DNA of 44,147 nt from UBA4644 sp964646225 (GTDB lineage: Bacteria; Bacillota; Clostridia; Oscillospirales; Butyricicoccaceae). The stretch is taken from assembly GCA_964646225.1 (NCBI GenBank), contig CAZYAD010000011.1:1-44147 (forward strand), read 5' to 3'. A program made the position numbers and the translations under genes. A model generated the notes under the pieces. It was not told where the DNA came from, did not search any database, and saw nothing but the letters and a program-made list of their open reading frames with translations. This document shows positions 16,508-23,318 of this stretch, piece after piece; within the stretch, counting starts at the first letter, position 1, and every line of letters starts with the position of its first letter.

Positions 16508-17041
16508 ATGAGAACGAAAAACGACAGGCTGCACCGGCTGGTACTGGCGGCGCTGTTTGCCGCGCTGGGCTATGTGGCCACGGCCATCATCCAGGTGCCC
16601 ACCGCCACCGGCTATGTGAACCTGGGCGACGGCATCGTGCTGCTGGCGGGCTTTGTACTGGGGCCGGCCTACGGCTTTGCTGCCGGGGGACTGGGCCCGG
16701 CACTGGCCGACCTGCTTTCGGGCTACGGCTACTATGTCCCAGGCACCTTTGTTATCAAGGGCTGCATGGCGGCGCTGGCCTGTCTGCTGCTGCGGGTGTT
16801 TCGCAAAAAGGGGCAGGAGCCCTCGCTCCTCCGGCTGGCGGGCTGCACCGTTCCGGCAGAGCTGTTCATGACCCTGAGCTATTTTGTGTACAAGGCCACC
16901 GTCCTGAAGGCCGGCGTCGGCGCGGCAGCGGGTATCCCCGCCGATCTGATGCAGGGACTGATGGGCGCGGCTATCTCCATGGCGCTGTTCCGGCTGCTGT
17001 ACCGCGTGCCGGCACTGCGCGAACGCTTTTGGAAAGGTTGA
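16508..17041 (+). CDS. ECF transporter S component (vitamin uptake)
   Basis: 177 residues, about six hydrophobic helices. The N-terminus (LVLAALFAALGYVATAI) and the GYVNLGDGIVLLAGFVLGPAYGFAAGG block are typical of the substrate-binding membrane subunit of energy-coupling-factor transporters. The AAxxxALG-type motif in helix 1 is where the EcfT subunit docks. EcfA and EcfT genes are not present here, so it probably uses a shared energising module (group II). The vitamin cannot be named; adjacent YggS points loosely to vitamin B6. GGAG lies 10 bases before the ATG. Confidence 0.82.
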   Translation: MRTKNDRLHRLVLAALFAALGYVATAIIQVPTATGYVNLGDGIVLLAGFVLGPAYGFAAGGLGPALADLLSGYGYYVPGTFVIKGCMAALACLLLRVFRKKGQEPSLLRLAGCTVPAELFMTLSYFVYKATVLKAGVGAAAGIPADLMQGLMGAAISMALFRLLYRVPALRERFWKG

Positions 17042-17044
17042 TGA

Positions 17045-17596
17045 TTGTTTATGTATGAAGAGATCACCCAACAGGCCCGTACCGTCGTCACCGAGTTGCT
17101 GGAACAGGCAAAGCTGAAGCCTGGCGCGCTGCTGGTGATCGGCTGCTCCTCCAGCGAAATGGTGGGGCAGCGCATCGGCAAGGGCTCCTCTGAGGAGGCT
17201 GCTCAGGCTGCCTTCCGCGGCATTTATCCGGTCCTGCAGGAGCACGGCATCCATCTGGCCGTTCAGTGCTGCGAGCATCTGAACCGGTCGCTGATCCTTG
17301 AGCGGTCGGTGGCCGAGGCAAAGGGCTTTGAGATCGTCAATGTGAAGCCTCAGCCCCACGCCGGCGGCTATTTTGCAGTCACTGCCTGGAACACCTTCGC
17401 TGACCCGGTGGCGGTGGAGTCCATCGTGGCCGACGCCGGCATCGATATCGGCAGCACCCTGATCGGGATGCATCTGCGCCGGGTGGCCGTCCCGGTGCGC
17501 ACCAGTGTGAAGCAGGTAGGCGAGGCCGTTGTGGTTTGCGCCCGCACCCGGCCCAAATATGTGGGCGGGCCCCGGGCTATTTATCAGGAGATGTGA
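17045..17596 (+). CDS. DUF436/TIGR01440 family protein (YwlG-like)
   Basis: 183 residues from TTG 17045, or 181 from ATG 17051. TTG has better spacing (7 bases) from AAAGG at 17033-17037, so the start is uncertain. Family marks are LLVIGCSSSEMVGQRIGKGSS, VQCCEHLNRSLILER, KPQPHAGGYFAVTAW and GIDIGSTLIGMHLRRVAVPVR. This conserved Firmicutes family is soluble and uncharacterised; the CCEHLNR and HLRRV motifs look like an active or ligand site. It lies 3 bases after the ECF S gene and 3 before yggS, strongly suggesting one operon and perhaps a role in cofactor metabolism (inference). Confidence 0.88.
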   Translation: MFMYEEITQQARTVVTELLEQAKLKPGALLVIGCSSSEMVGQRIGKGSSEEAAQAAFRGIYPVLQEHGIHLAVQCCEHLNRSLILERSVAEAKGFEIVNVKPQPHAGGYFAVTAWNTFADPVAVESIVADAGIDIGSTLIGMHLRRVAVPVRTSVKQVGEAVVVCARTRPKYVGGPRAIYQEM

Positions 17597-17599
17597 TCC

Positions 17600-18325
17600 A
17601 TGGCACAGGCCTTTGATGCCCGCCAGATGGCGGAGGCGGTGGCGCAGGTGCGCTTCCGGATCGAACAGGCCGCAAAAACCGCCGGGCGCAGCCCGGCGGA
17701 TATTTTGCTGTGTGCCGTGTGCAAAACCCGTACGCCGGAGACCATCCGGGACAGCGCGGCGCTGCCGGTGGATCTGTTCGGCGAAAACCATATGCAGGAG
17801 CTGGTGGTCAACCACGAGGCCGGGGCCTATCTGGGCAAGCCGGTGCATTTCATCGGGCATTTGCAGACCAACAAGGTGAAAAAGGTTGTGGGCCGGGCCG
17901 ATGTCATCCAGAGCGTGGACAGTCTGCGGCTGCTGGAGGCCATCGATAAGGAGGCCGAAAAGCAGGGCCTGCGGCAGGATATCCTGCTGGAGCTGAACAT
18001 CGGCGAGGAGCTTTCCAAGACCGGTGCCGCCGCCGACGATCTCTGGCCGCTGCTGGAGCGGGCCGCCGGGCTGGAGCACATTCAGGTGCGGGGGCTGATG
18101 GCCATTCCGCCGGCTTTTGACAACGGGCCGGAGAGCCGCCGGTATTTTGCCATGCTGCGGGAGCTGCTGGAGCAGGCCCGCTCCCGCCACTATGAAAACG
18201 CTGCGCTGGAGATTCTGTCCATGGGCATGAGCAGCAGCTACGAGGCGGCGATCCTGGAGGGAGCCACCCTGGTGCGGGTCGGCACCGCCATTTACGGGCA
18301 GCGGGATTATCCCAAAAAAGCCTGA
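17600..18325 (+). CDS. yggS: YggS/PROSC family PLP-binding protein
   Basis: 241 residues, ATG with AGGAG about 8 bases upstream. A PLP-bound TIM-barrel protein that helps keep free pyridoxal phosphate in balance. Lys42 in LCAVCKTRTPETI is the expected Schiff-base lysine. Other marks: LFGENHMQEL, HFIGHLQTNKVKKV, and the C-terminal phosphate site LSMGMSSSYEAAILEGATLVRVGTAIYG. Two details differ from the usual consensus: Cys before the lysine (usually Ser) and NHMQE for NRVQE. Last gene of the ECF S-DUF436-yggS set; no terminator hairpin was found after it. Confidence 0.94.
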   Translation: MAQAFDARQMAEAVAQVRFRIEQAAKTAGRSPADILLCAVCKTRTPETIRDSAALPVDLFGENHMQELVVNHEAGAYLGKPVHFIGHLQTNKVKKVVGRADVIQSVDSLRLLEAIDKEAEKQGLRQDILLELNIGEELSKTGAAADDLWPLLERAAGLEHIQVRGLMAIPPAFDNGPESRRYFAMLRELLEQARSRHYENAALEILSMGMSSSYEAAILEGATLVRVGTAIYGQRDYPKKA

Positions 18326-18360
18326 TTCCCCTGCTGTCCCACTGTCTTTGGAGGTTTTTG

Positions 18361-18389
18361 CTGACAATGGCGGCAGCCCTGTGTATAAT
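18361..18389 (+). promoter_or_regulatory. Promoter of pnuC
   Basis: CTGACA (18361-18366), 17-base spacer, TATAAT (18384-18389). Start near 18394-18398. Confidence 0.8.
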
Positions 18390-18393
18390 CTCC

Positions 18394-18493
18394 ATGTAAA
18401 TAGAGTCCCGCCACCGGGTGGGGGAAATGCGAAAAGCATTCGTCTGTACATCGTTAGGTCTTGGAAGATGTACGGTCGGGTGCTTCTTTTTTT
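18394..18493 (+). ncRNA. pnuC leader: candidate riboswitch/attenuator with intrinsic terminator
   Basis: Between promoter and pnuC lies a compact structured leader. Possible aptamer fold: AUGUA (18394-18398) with UACAU (18447-18451) closing a region that holds CCCGCC/GGUGGG (18407-18412 with 18417-18422) and AAUGC-GAAAA-GCAUU (18426-18440). Competing fold: terminator with outer stem 18434-18442/18477-18485 (AAGCATTCG with CGGGTGCTT, two G-U pairs) and inner stem GTACATC/GATGTAC (18446-18452/18467-18473), followed by seven T (18487-18493). The two folds share bases and exclude each other, as in a transcriptional riboswitch. The known pnuC-associated class is NAD+-II; whether this belongs to it cannot be decided by eye. 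Confidence 0.65.
18434..18493 (+). terminator. Leader terminator upstream of pnuC
   Basis: Two stacked stems (9 bp and 7 bp) followed by TTTTTTT, 18 bases before the pnuC start. It is placed to stop transcription before the gene rather than after yggS, because a good promoter lies between. Confidence 0.82.
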
Positions 18494-18511
18494 AAGATTC
18501 TGGAGGGTATC

Positions 18512-19198
18512 ATGGATCGTATCAAACGCTATTTTACAAAAGGCGAGCTCATCCTGTGGAGCACTTCTGTTCTGGTGATCGTTCTCTCGTTCTGCGTTTT
18601 TGACCGGGAGAGCTATCTCACCCTGTGGGCATCGCTGATCGGGGTGACCTCGCTGATCTTCAACGCCAAGGGCAACCCCTTCGGGCAGCTGCTCATGGTG
18701 ATCTTCAGCCTGCTGTACGGGGTGATCTCCTATACCTTCTCGTACTACGGCGAGATGATCACCTATCTGGGGATGACCATGCCCATGGCAGTGTTTGCCC
18801 TGATCGCCTGGCTGCGGCACCCTTTCCAGGGCAACCGGGCGGAGGTACAGGTCAACACCATCAGCAAACGGGAGAACCTCTGTATGTGGGCGGCAGCCCT
18901 TGTGGTGACCGCTCTGTTTTTCTTCATCCTGCGGTATTTTCACACGGCCAACCTCCTCCCCAGCACCATCTCGGTGACCACCAGCTTTCTGGCGGTTTAC
19001 CTCACCTTCCGGCGCAGCCCGTATTTTGCGCTGGCCTATGCGGCAAATGATATCGTGCTGATCGTGCTGTGGTGTCTGGCCAGTGCGGCGGATGCGCGGT
19101 ACCTTTCGGTGGTGATCTGCTTTGCCGCCTTTTTCGCAAACGATCTTTACGGCTTCCACAGCTGGCGGCGCATGAAGCTGCGACAGCAGGCGGAATGA
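18512..19198 (+). CDS. pnuC: PnuC-family vitamin/nucleoside transporter (nicotinamide riboside type)
   Basis: 228 residues from ATG 18512, chosen because GGAGG sits 6 bases upstream and an upstream start would lie inside the leader terminator. About seven helices; typical points are LILWSTSVLVIVLSF, ASLIGVTSLIFNAKGNPFGQLLMVIFSLLYGVISY and the final FAAFFANDLYGFHSWRRM, which contains the family's YGFxxW-type end motif. PnuC proteins carry nicotinamide riboside for NAD synthesis; relatives carry thiamine (PnuT) or riboflavin (PnuX), so the substrate is open. Its own promoter and leader RNA suggest control by a metabolite. Possible functional link to the B6-related genes upstream is inference. 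Confidence 0.88.
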   Translation: MDRIKRYFTKGELILWSTSVLVIVLSFCVFDRESYLTLWASLIGVTSLIFNAKGNPFGQLLMVIFSLLYGVISYTFSYYGEMITYLGMTMPMAVFALIAWLRHPFQGNRAEVQVNTISKRENLCMWAAALVVTALFFFILRYFHTANLLPSTISVTTSFLAVYLTFRRSPYFALAYAANDIVLIVLWCLASAADARYLSVVICFAAFFANDLYGFHSWRRMKLRQQAE

Positions 19199-19252
19199 GG
19201 CGACCGTGGGCCGGGGGCGACTGCCGCGGCCTTTTGCGGCATACAAAAAAAA

Positions 19253-19276
19253 TGTCCCGGAGCTGCCTCCGGGACA
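19253..19276. terminator. Bidirectional terminator between pnuC and nfnB
   Basis: Perfect 10-bp stem TGTCCCGGAG (19253-19262) with 19267-19276, loop CTGC. On the minus strand it is followed by eight T, on the plus strand by CTTTTT. Confidence 0.92.
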
Positions 19277-19294
19277 CTTTTTATGGGCAAATGC

Positions 19295-20707
19295 TTATTT
19301 GTTCTTCAGGTACTCGTCGATGGCAGCGGCGGCCTGCTTGCCGGCGCCCATTGCCAGAATGACGGTAGCCGCGCCGGTGACGGCATCGCCGCCGGCATAA
19401 ACACCCTGGCGGGAGGTCATGGCGTTCTCATCCACGATGATACCGCCGTGGCTGTTGACATCCAGACCCTTGGTGGTGGCCTTGATCAGCGGGTTGGGGT
19501 TGGTGCCCAGCGCCATGATGACGCAGTCCATCTCCATATCGAATTCGCTTCCGGCGACCTCCACGGGGCGGCGGCGGCCCTTTTCATCGGGCTCGCCCAG
19601 CTCCATACGGATGCAGCGGATGCCGCAGACAGAGCCGTTTTTGGGATCCCGCTTGTCTTCGGGATTGTGATAGCCCAGGATCTCCACGGGATTGCACAGG
19701 GTGTCGAAGATGACGCCCTCCTCCTCGGCGTGCTCCACCTCTTCATGACGGGCGGGCAGCTCGGCCATGGAGCGGCGGTAGACGATATGGACCTCGGCGC
19801 CCAGACGCTTGGCGCAGCGGGCAGCGTCCATCGCCACATTGCCGCCGCCCACCACGGCCACCTTCAGCGCGTGCTTGATGGGGGTGGCAGAGCCCTCCTG
19901 ATAGGCCTTCATCAGGTTGATGCGGGTCAGGAACTCGTTGGCGGAATACACGCCCTGGAGGTTCTCGCCGGGGATGTTCATGAACTTGGGCAGACCGGCG
20001 CCGGAGCCGATGAACACGGCCTCGAAGCCCATTTCGCCCATGAGCTCGTCAATGGTGATGGTCTTGCCGATGACCACATTGGTGCAGACCTCCACGCCCA
20101 ACTCCTTCAGGGTGTCCACTTCCTTCTGGACGATGGCCTTGGGCAGACGGAACTCGGGGATGCCGTAAACCAGCACGCCGCCGGCCTTGTGCAGCGCCTC
20201 AAAGACCGTCACCTCATAGCCCTGCTTGGCCAGGTCGCCAGCGCAGGTAAGACCGGCGGGGCCGGAGCCGATGATGGCCACCTTGTGGCCGTTGGTGGCG
20301 GGCTTTTTGGCGGGCTCGGTGGCATGGGCGTTGTGCCAGTCGGCCACAAAGCGCTCCAGACGGCCGATGGCCACCGGCTCGCCCTTCACGCCGCGGACGC
20401 AGTACTTTTCGCACTGATTCTCCTGGGGGCAGACGCGGCCGCAGACGGCGGGCAGAGAGGAGGTCTTGTTGATGATCTGATAGGCGGCCTCAAAGTCGCC
20501 CTCCGCCACCTTGGCGATGAAATCGGGGATATTAATCTGAACGGGACAGCCGTTTTTGCAGGGCATCTTGGGGCAGCCCAGGCAGCGGGTGGCCTCTTCC
20601 ATGGCCATTTCCTTCGTATAGCCCAGAGCGACCTCGTTGAAGTTTTTATTCCGCACATCCGGCTCCTGGGCGGGCATGGCATGGCGGGGCATCGTCATAT
20701 TGGCCAT
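19295..20707 (-). CDS. nfnB: NfnB-type large subunit (GltD-like NADPH/ferredoxin flavoprotein)
   Basis: 470 residues. N-terminal domain with two [4Fe-4S] cysteine sets (CLGCPKMPCKNGCP near residues 42-55, and CGRVCPQENQCEKYC), then an FAD-binding fold (GSGPAGLTCAGDLAKQGYEV) and a second nucleotide fold (VVGGGNVAMDAARCAKRLG). The end, GVYAGGDAVTGAATVILAMGAGKQAA, is the FAD-contacting block of GltD-like proteins. Next to an NfnA-like subunit, this points to NADH-dependent reduced ferredoxin:NADP+ oxidoreductase, which bifurcates electrons between NADPH, NAD+ and ferredoxin. No large glutamate synthase subunit is nearby, against a GltD role. The start follows the nfnA stop by 2 bases. Confidence 0.9.
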   Translation of the reverse strand: MANMTMPRHAMPAQEPDVRNKNFNEVALGYTKEMAMEEATRCLGCPKMPCKNGCPVQINIPDFIAKVAEGDFEAAYQIINKTSSLPAVCGRVCPQENQCEKYCVRGVKGEPVAIGRLERFVADWHNAHATEPAKKPATNGHKVAIIGSGPAGLTCAGDLAKQGYEVTVFEALHKAGGVLVYGIPEFRLPKAIVQKEVDTLKELGVEVCTNVVIGKTITIDELMGEMGFEAVFIGSGAGLPKFMNIPGENLQGVYSANEFLTRINLMKAYQEGSATPIKHALKVAVVGGGNVAMDAARCAKRLGAEVHIVYRRSMAELPARHEEVEHAEEEGVIFDTLCNPVEILGYHNPEDKRDPKNGSVCGIRCIRMELGEPDEKGRRRPVEVAGSEFDMEMDCVIMALGTNPNPLIKATTKGLDVNSHGGIIVDENAMTSRQGVYAGGDAVTGAATVILAMGAGKQAAAAIDEYLKNK

Positions 20708-20709
20708 GG

Positions 20710-21552
20710 TTATTTGACCTCCTTCTTGAACAGGTTGCAGGATTCCTCGTAGGCGTGGCGCTCGAACTCCTTATAGATCGCGCCGCGGGAGATGGCTTCG
20801 TCAAAATCCACCTCGTAGCCGTCAAAGTCAGGGCCGTCCACACAGGCAAACCTGGTCTTGCCGCCAACCGTCAGGCGGCAGCCGCCGCACATACCGGTGC
20901 CGTCTACCATGATGGGGCTCATGGAAACGGTACAGGGCAGATTGTGCTTCTTGGCGGTCATGGTGACGAACTTCATCATCACCAGCGGGCCGATGGTGAT
21001 GACCTCGTCATACCGGTTGCCCTCCTGCACCAGCGCGTCCAGCGCGTCGGTGACCAGGCCCTTTTCGCCATAGGTACCGTCATCGGTCATGAGCTTCAGC
21101 TTGTCGGAGCAGGCGCGGAACTCCTCCTCCAGAATGACGATCTCCTTGGAGCGGAAGCCGATGACAGAGTGAACCTCGCAGCCCTCGGCATGCAGCTTCT
21201 GGGCCACAGGCAGCGCGATGGCGCAGCCCACGCCGCCGCCCACCACGGCCACCTTCTTTTTACCGGCGGTCTCGGTGGGGTTGCCCAGGGGGCCGACGAA
21301 ATCCTGGAGATAGTCGCCCTCCTCCTTGGCGTTGAGCTTGACGGTGGTGCCGCCCACCACCTGGAAAATGATGGTGACCGTGCCCTTTTCACGGTCATAG
21401 CCGGCGATGGTCAGAGGGATGCGCTCGCCCTCTTCATCCACACGGAGGATGATGAACTGACCGGGCTCTGCTTTTCTGGCTACCAGGGGAGCCTCGATCT
21501 CCAGCAGAGTGACGGTGGCGTTCAGGGGCCGTTTAGTTACGATGCGATACAT
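20710..21552 (-). CDS. nfnA: NfnA-type small subunit (ferredoxin-NADP reductase-like FAD/[2Fe-2S] protein)
   Basis: 280 residues from ATG 21552; the promoter -10 at 21620-21625 puts the transcript start near 21613, so further upstream starts are excluded. Contains an FAD-binding barrel (FIILRVDEEGERIPLTIAGYD), an NAD-binding fold (VAVVGGGVGCAIALPVAQKL) and the [2Fe-2S] motif DGTGMCGGCRLTV with FACVDGPDFDG. This matches the small subunit of NfnAB and the related SudB and PyrK families. Coupled to nfnB, 2 bases apart. Together they balance NADPH against NADH and reduced ferredoxin in fermenting clostridia. Confidence 0.9.
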   Translation of the reverse strand: MYRIVTKRPLNATVTLLEIEAPLVARKAEPGQFIILRVDEEGERIPLTIAGYDREKGTVTIIFQVVGGTTVKLNAKEEGDYLQDFVGPLGNPTETAGKKKVAVVGGGVGCAIALPVAQKLHAEGCEVHSVIGFRSKEIVILEEEFRACSDKLKLMTDDGTYGEKGLVTDALDALVQEGNRYDEVITIGPLVMMKFVTMTAKKHNLPCTVSMSPIMVDGTGMCGGCRLTVGGKTRFACVDGPDFDGYEVDFDEAISRGAIYKEFERHAYEESCNLFKKEVK

Positions 21553-21619
21553 ATAGCGTACCAGTCCTTCCTGAATTCTGATATGAATTGCATTTGATTG
21601 CGTTTTCAATTCCAAAATA

Positions 21620-21648
21620 AGTATAGCATTTTCCATGCGCAAGGTCAA
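21620..21648 (-). promoter_or_regulatory. Promoter of nfnAB
   Basis: Minus strand TTGACC (21643-21648), 17-base spacer, TATACT (21620-21625); close to the sigma-A consensus. Confidence 0.87.
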
Positions 21649-21676
21649 TTCCTACGCAGAGAAATTCCAAAAAAAG

Positions 21677-21710
21677 TCCCTTTTTCCCGCACAAAGGAGA
21701 GAAAAAGGGA
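21677..21710 (-). terminator. Terminator after the DegV-family gene
   Basis: Stem TCCCTTTTTC (21677-21686) with GAAAAAGGGA (21701-21710), followed on the minus strand by CTTTTTTT. Confidence 0.85.
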
Positions 21711-21722
21711 GCAAAAGCAGGA

Positions 21723-22595
21723 TCAGCGGTGCTCGCCGATGTGGAACAGCGCGACGACTCCCGGCCCGGTGTGGGCCCCGATCACCGGCCCCACATGGTT
21801 GAACACCACACCCTTCACCGGTACCTCCCGGGTGACCAGCTCGGCCAGATACTGTGCCTCCTCCAGGCAGTCGCCGTGAGAGATGTAGATGGTCTGGGTC
21901 TCGGGCTCCAGGATGGTCTCCTTCAGGTGATCCTTCAGCGCGGCCAGCGATGTCTTGCGGCCCCGGGCGGTGCCCAGCTTGGTCAGACGGCCCTCATCGT
22001 CCATATGCATTACCGGCTTGATCTGCAAAGCAGAGCCCAGCACGGCGGTGGTCTTGCTCACCCGGCCGCCCCGATGCAAAAAGTGCAGATCGTTGACGGT
22101 GAACCAGTGGCACAGATGGGACACCAGCCAGCGGGCATGGTCATAGGCCTCCTCCAGCGTGGCCCCGGCCTGCTTTTTTTCCCACACATGGCGGATCAGC
22201 AGTCCCTGCCCCAGAGAGGCGCACAGGGTATCCAGACACAGGATGCGCCGGTCGGGGTAGCGCTCCCGCAGCTCGTCGGCGGCCAGCATACCGGTGTTCA
22301 CCGTGCTGCTGAGGGCAGAGGAAAAGCCCAGGTAGAGGATATCCTGCCCCGCCTGCAAAATAGGCTCCATCACCTGAAGGAAATCCCCCAGGGAGGGCGC
22401 AGAGGTGGAGGCCGGCTTTTCCGCCCGCATCAGGTCATAAAAATCCCCGGCAGCGATCTCCCGCCAGTCCAGGTAATTGACAAAGGTACGCTCCTCCACC
22501 AGCACATTCAGATGCACTACGGCCAGTTCCATCTCCCGGGCCAGCGTACCGGGCAGATCACAGCTGGAATCGGTAACGATCACATAATTGCTCAT
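21723..22595 (-). CDS. DegV-family fatty-acid-binding protein
   Basis: 290 residues from ATG 22595, preferred over starts at 22625 and 22610 because GGAG lies 9 bases upstream. The opening VIVTDSSCDLP, the middle TSAPSLGDFLQVM with GFSSALSSTVNTG, and HFLHRGGRVSKT are all signature DegV segments. DegV proteins bind a fatty acid; in Firmicutes the FakB members hand fatty acids to the kinase FakA for phosphorylation. No fakA is adjacent, so the role stays family-level. Downstream of a small export-family gene by 44 bases and probably cotranscribed with it. Confidence 0.92.
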   Translation of the reverse strand: MSNYVIVTDSSCDLPGTLAREMELAVVHLNVLVEERTFVNYLDWREIAAGDFYDLMRAEKPASTSAPSLGDFLQVMEPILQAGQDILYLGFSSALSSTVNTGMLAADELRERYPDRRILCLDTLCASLGQGLLIRHVWEKKQAGATLEEAYDHARWLVSHLCHWFTVNDLHFLHRGGRVSKTTAVLGSALQIKPVMHMDDEGRLTKLGTARGRKTSLAALKDHLKETILEPETQTIYISHGDCLEEAQYLAELVTREVPVKGVVFNHVGPVIGAHTGPGVVALFHIGEHR

Positions 22596-22639
22596 TGCAG
22601 TTTTCTCCATTTCTTGATTTTTCAAAAAGGGGGGGCGGC

Positions 22640-23104
22640 TCAGCCCAGCACGGAAACCACGCCCAGGCTCACCGTCAGCATGATGATCCCGGCGGCAGCC
22701 ACACCCAAAAAGATGGCGGGCACGGCGCGGCGGGCCTTCAGCCCCATGACAGAGGCCACCAGTGCGCCGGTCCAGGCGCCGGTCCCCGGCAGGGGAATGG
22801 CCACCAGAATGAACAGCCCCAGCATCTCATATTTATAATAGCTCTCGCTTTTTTTATGCGCCCGCTCCCGGAGCCAGGAGGCAATACCGGAAAAGTGTCT
22901 GGAGCGCTCCATCCAGTCCAGCACCTTGTTGAGGAACAGCAGGATAAAGGGCACGGGCACCATATTGAACAGGACGCACAGCACATAGGCCAGCCAGGGC
23001 TCCAGTCCCCGGGCAATGCCCCAGGGCAGCGCGCCCCGCAGCTCCAGCACCGGCAGCATGGCCAGCACGGCGCACTGGATCGCGGTCGTCAGCGTTTGTG
23101 TCAA
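22640..23104 (-). CDS. Small multidrug-export family membrane protein (PF06695 type)
   Basis: 154 residues if started at TTG 23104, which has AAAGGAG 9 bases upstream and lies about 27 bases after the predicted transcript start. A longer frame to 23218 runs past the promoter and is rejected. Four to five helices; conserved blocks are VLAMLPVLELRGALPWGIARG, FNMVPVPFILLFLNKVLDWM and LGLFILVAIPLPGTGAWTGALVASVMG. The E-L-R-G and P-x-P-G-T-G-A motifs are typical of the family. Despite the Pfam name, a drug export role is thinly supported; DedA-like lipid handling has also been suggested for such folds (inference). Confidence 0.85.
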   Translation of the reverse strand: MTQTLTTAIQCAVLAMLPVLELRGALPWGIARGLEPWLAYVLCVLFNMVPVPFILLFLNKVLDWMERSRHFSGIASWLRERAHKKSESYYKYEMLGLFILVAIPLPGTGAWTGALVASVMGLKARRAVPAIFLGVAAAGIIMLTVSLGVVSVLG

Positions 23105-23137
23105 AGAGGAAAACTCCTTTCGAGATGGTCTCTGTTT

Positions 23138-23166
23138 AGAATACCCTATCTTGCGCCCTTTTGCAA
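23138..23166 (-). promoter_or_regulatory. Promoter of the small export protein-DegV unit
   Basis: Minus strand TTGCAA (23161-23166), 17-base spacer, TATTCT (23138-23143). Confidence 0.68.
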
Positions 23167-23223
23167 GCGGAAAGAGGCAAAAAGCGTGTGAAATCCACCG
23201 CCGCTCGGCAAATTTCAAAAAAA

Positions 23224-23312
23224 TTTACGGTTTTCTGGTTTATTACGGTTTTCTAACGGCTGGGTTTATGCTATAATGATAAATATTGAGCCGTAAACCG
23301 GTAAACCAGAAA
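23224..23312 (+). promoter_or_regulatory. Repeat-flanked promoter of the DUF1538-PII pair
   Basis: A -10 TATAAT lies at 23272-23277 with only a weak -35 (TTTTCT, 23249-23254). Direct repeats TTACGGTTTTCT at 23225-23236 and 23243-23254 are 18 bases apart, the second covering the -35. An 11-bp inverted repeat, TTTCTGGTTTA (23232-23242) and TAAACCAGAAA (23302-23312), flanks the promoter, and CCGTAAA (23291-23297) mirrors TTTACGG. This is the layout of an operator for a dimeric or looping regulator. Confidence 0.55.
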
Positions 23313-23318
23313 GGACGG

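Noticed and set aside
16472..19246. Open frame of 924 codons opposite the ECF S to pnuC genes
   Set aside because: Antisense shadow; no recognisable domain, and it would run through the pnuC promoter and terminator.
23105..23218. N-terminal extension of the small export protein
   Set aside because: It would cross the -10 and -35 at 23138-23166; TTG 23104 has a proper ribosome binding site.
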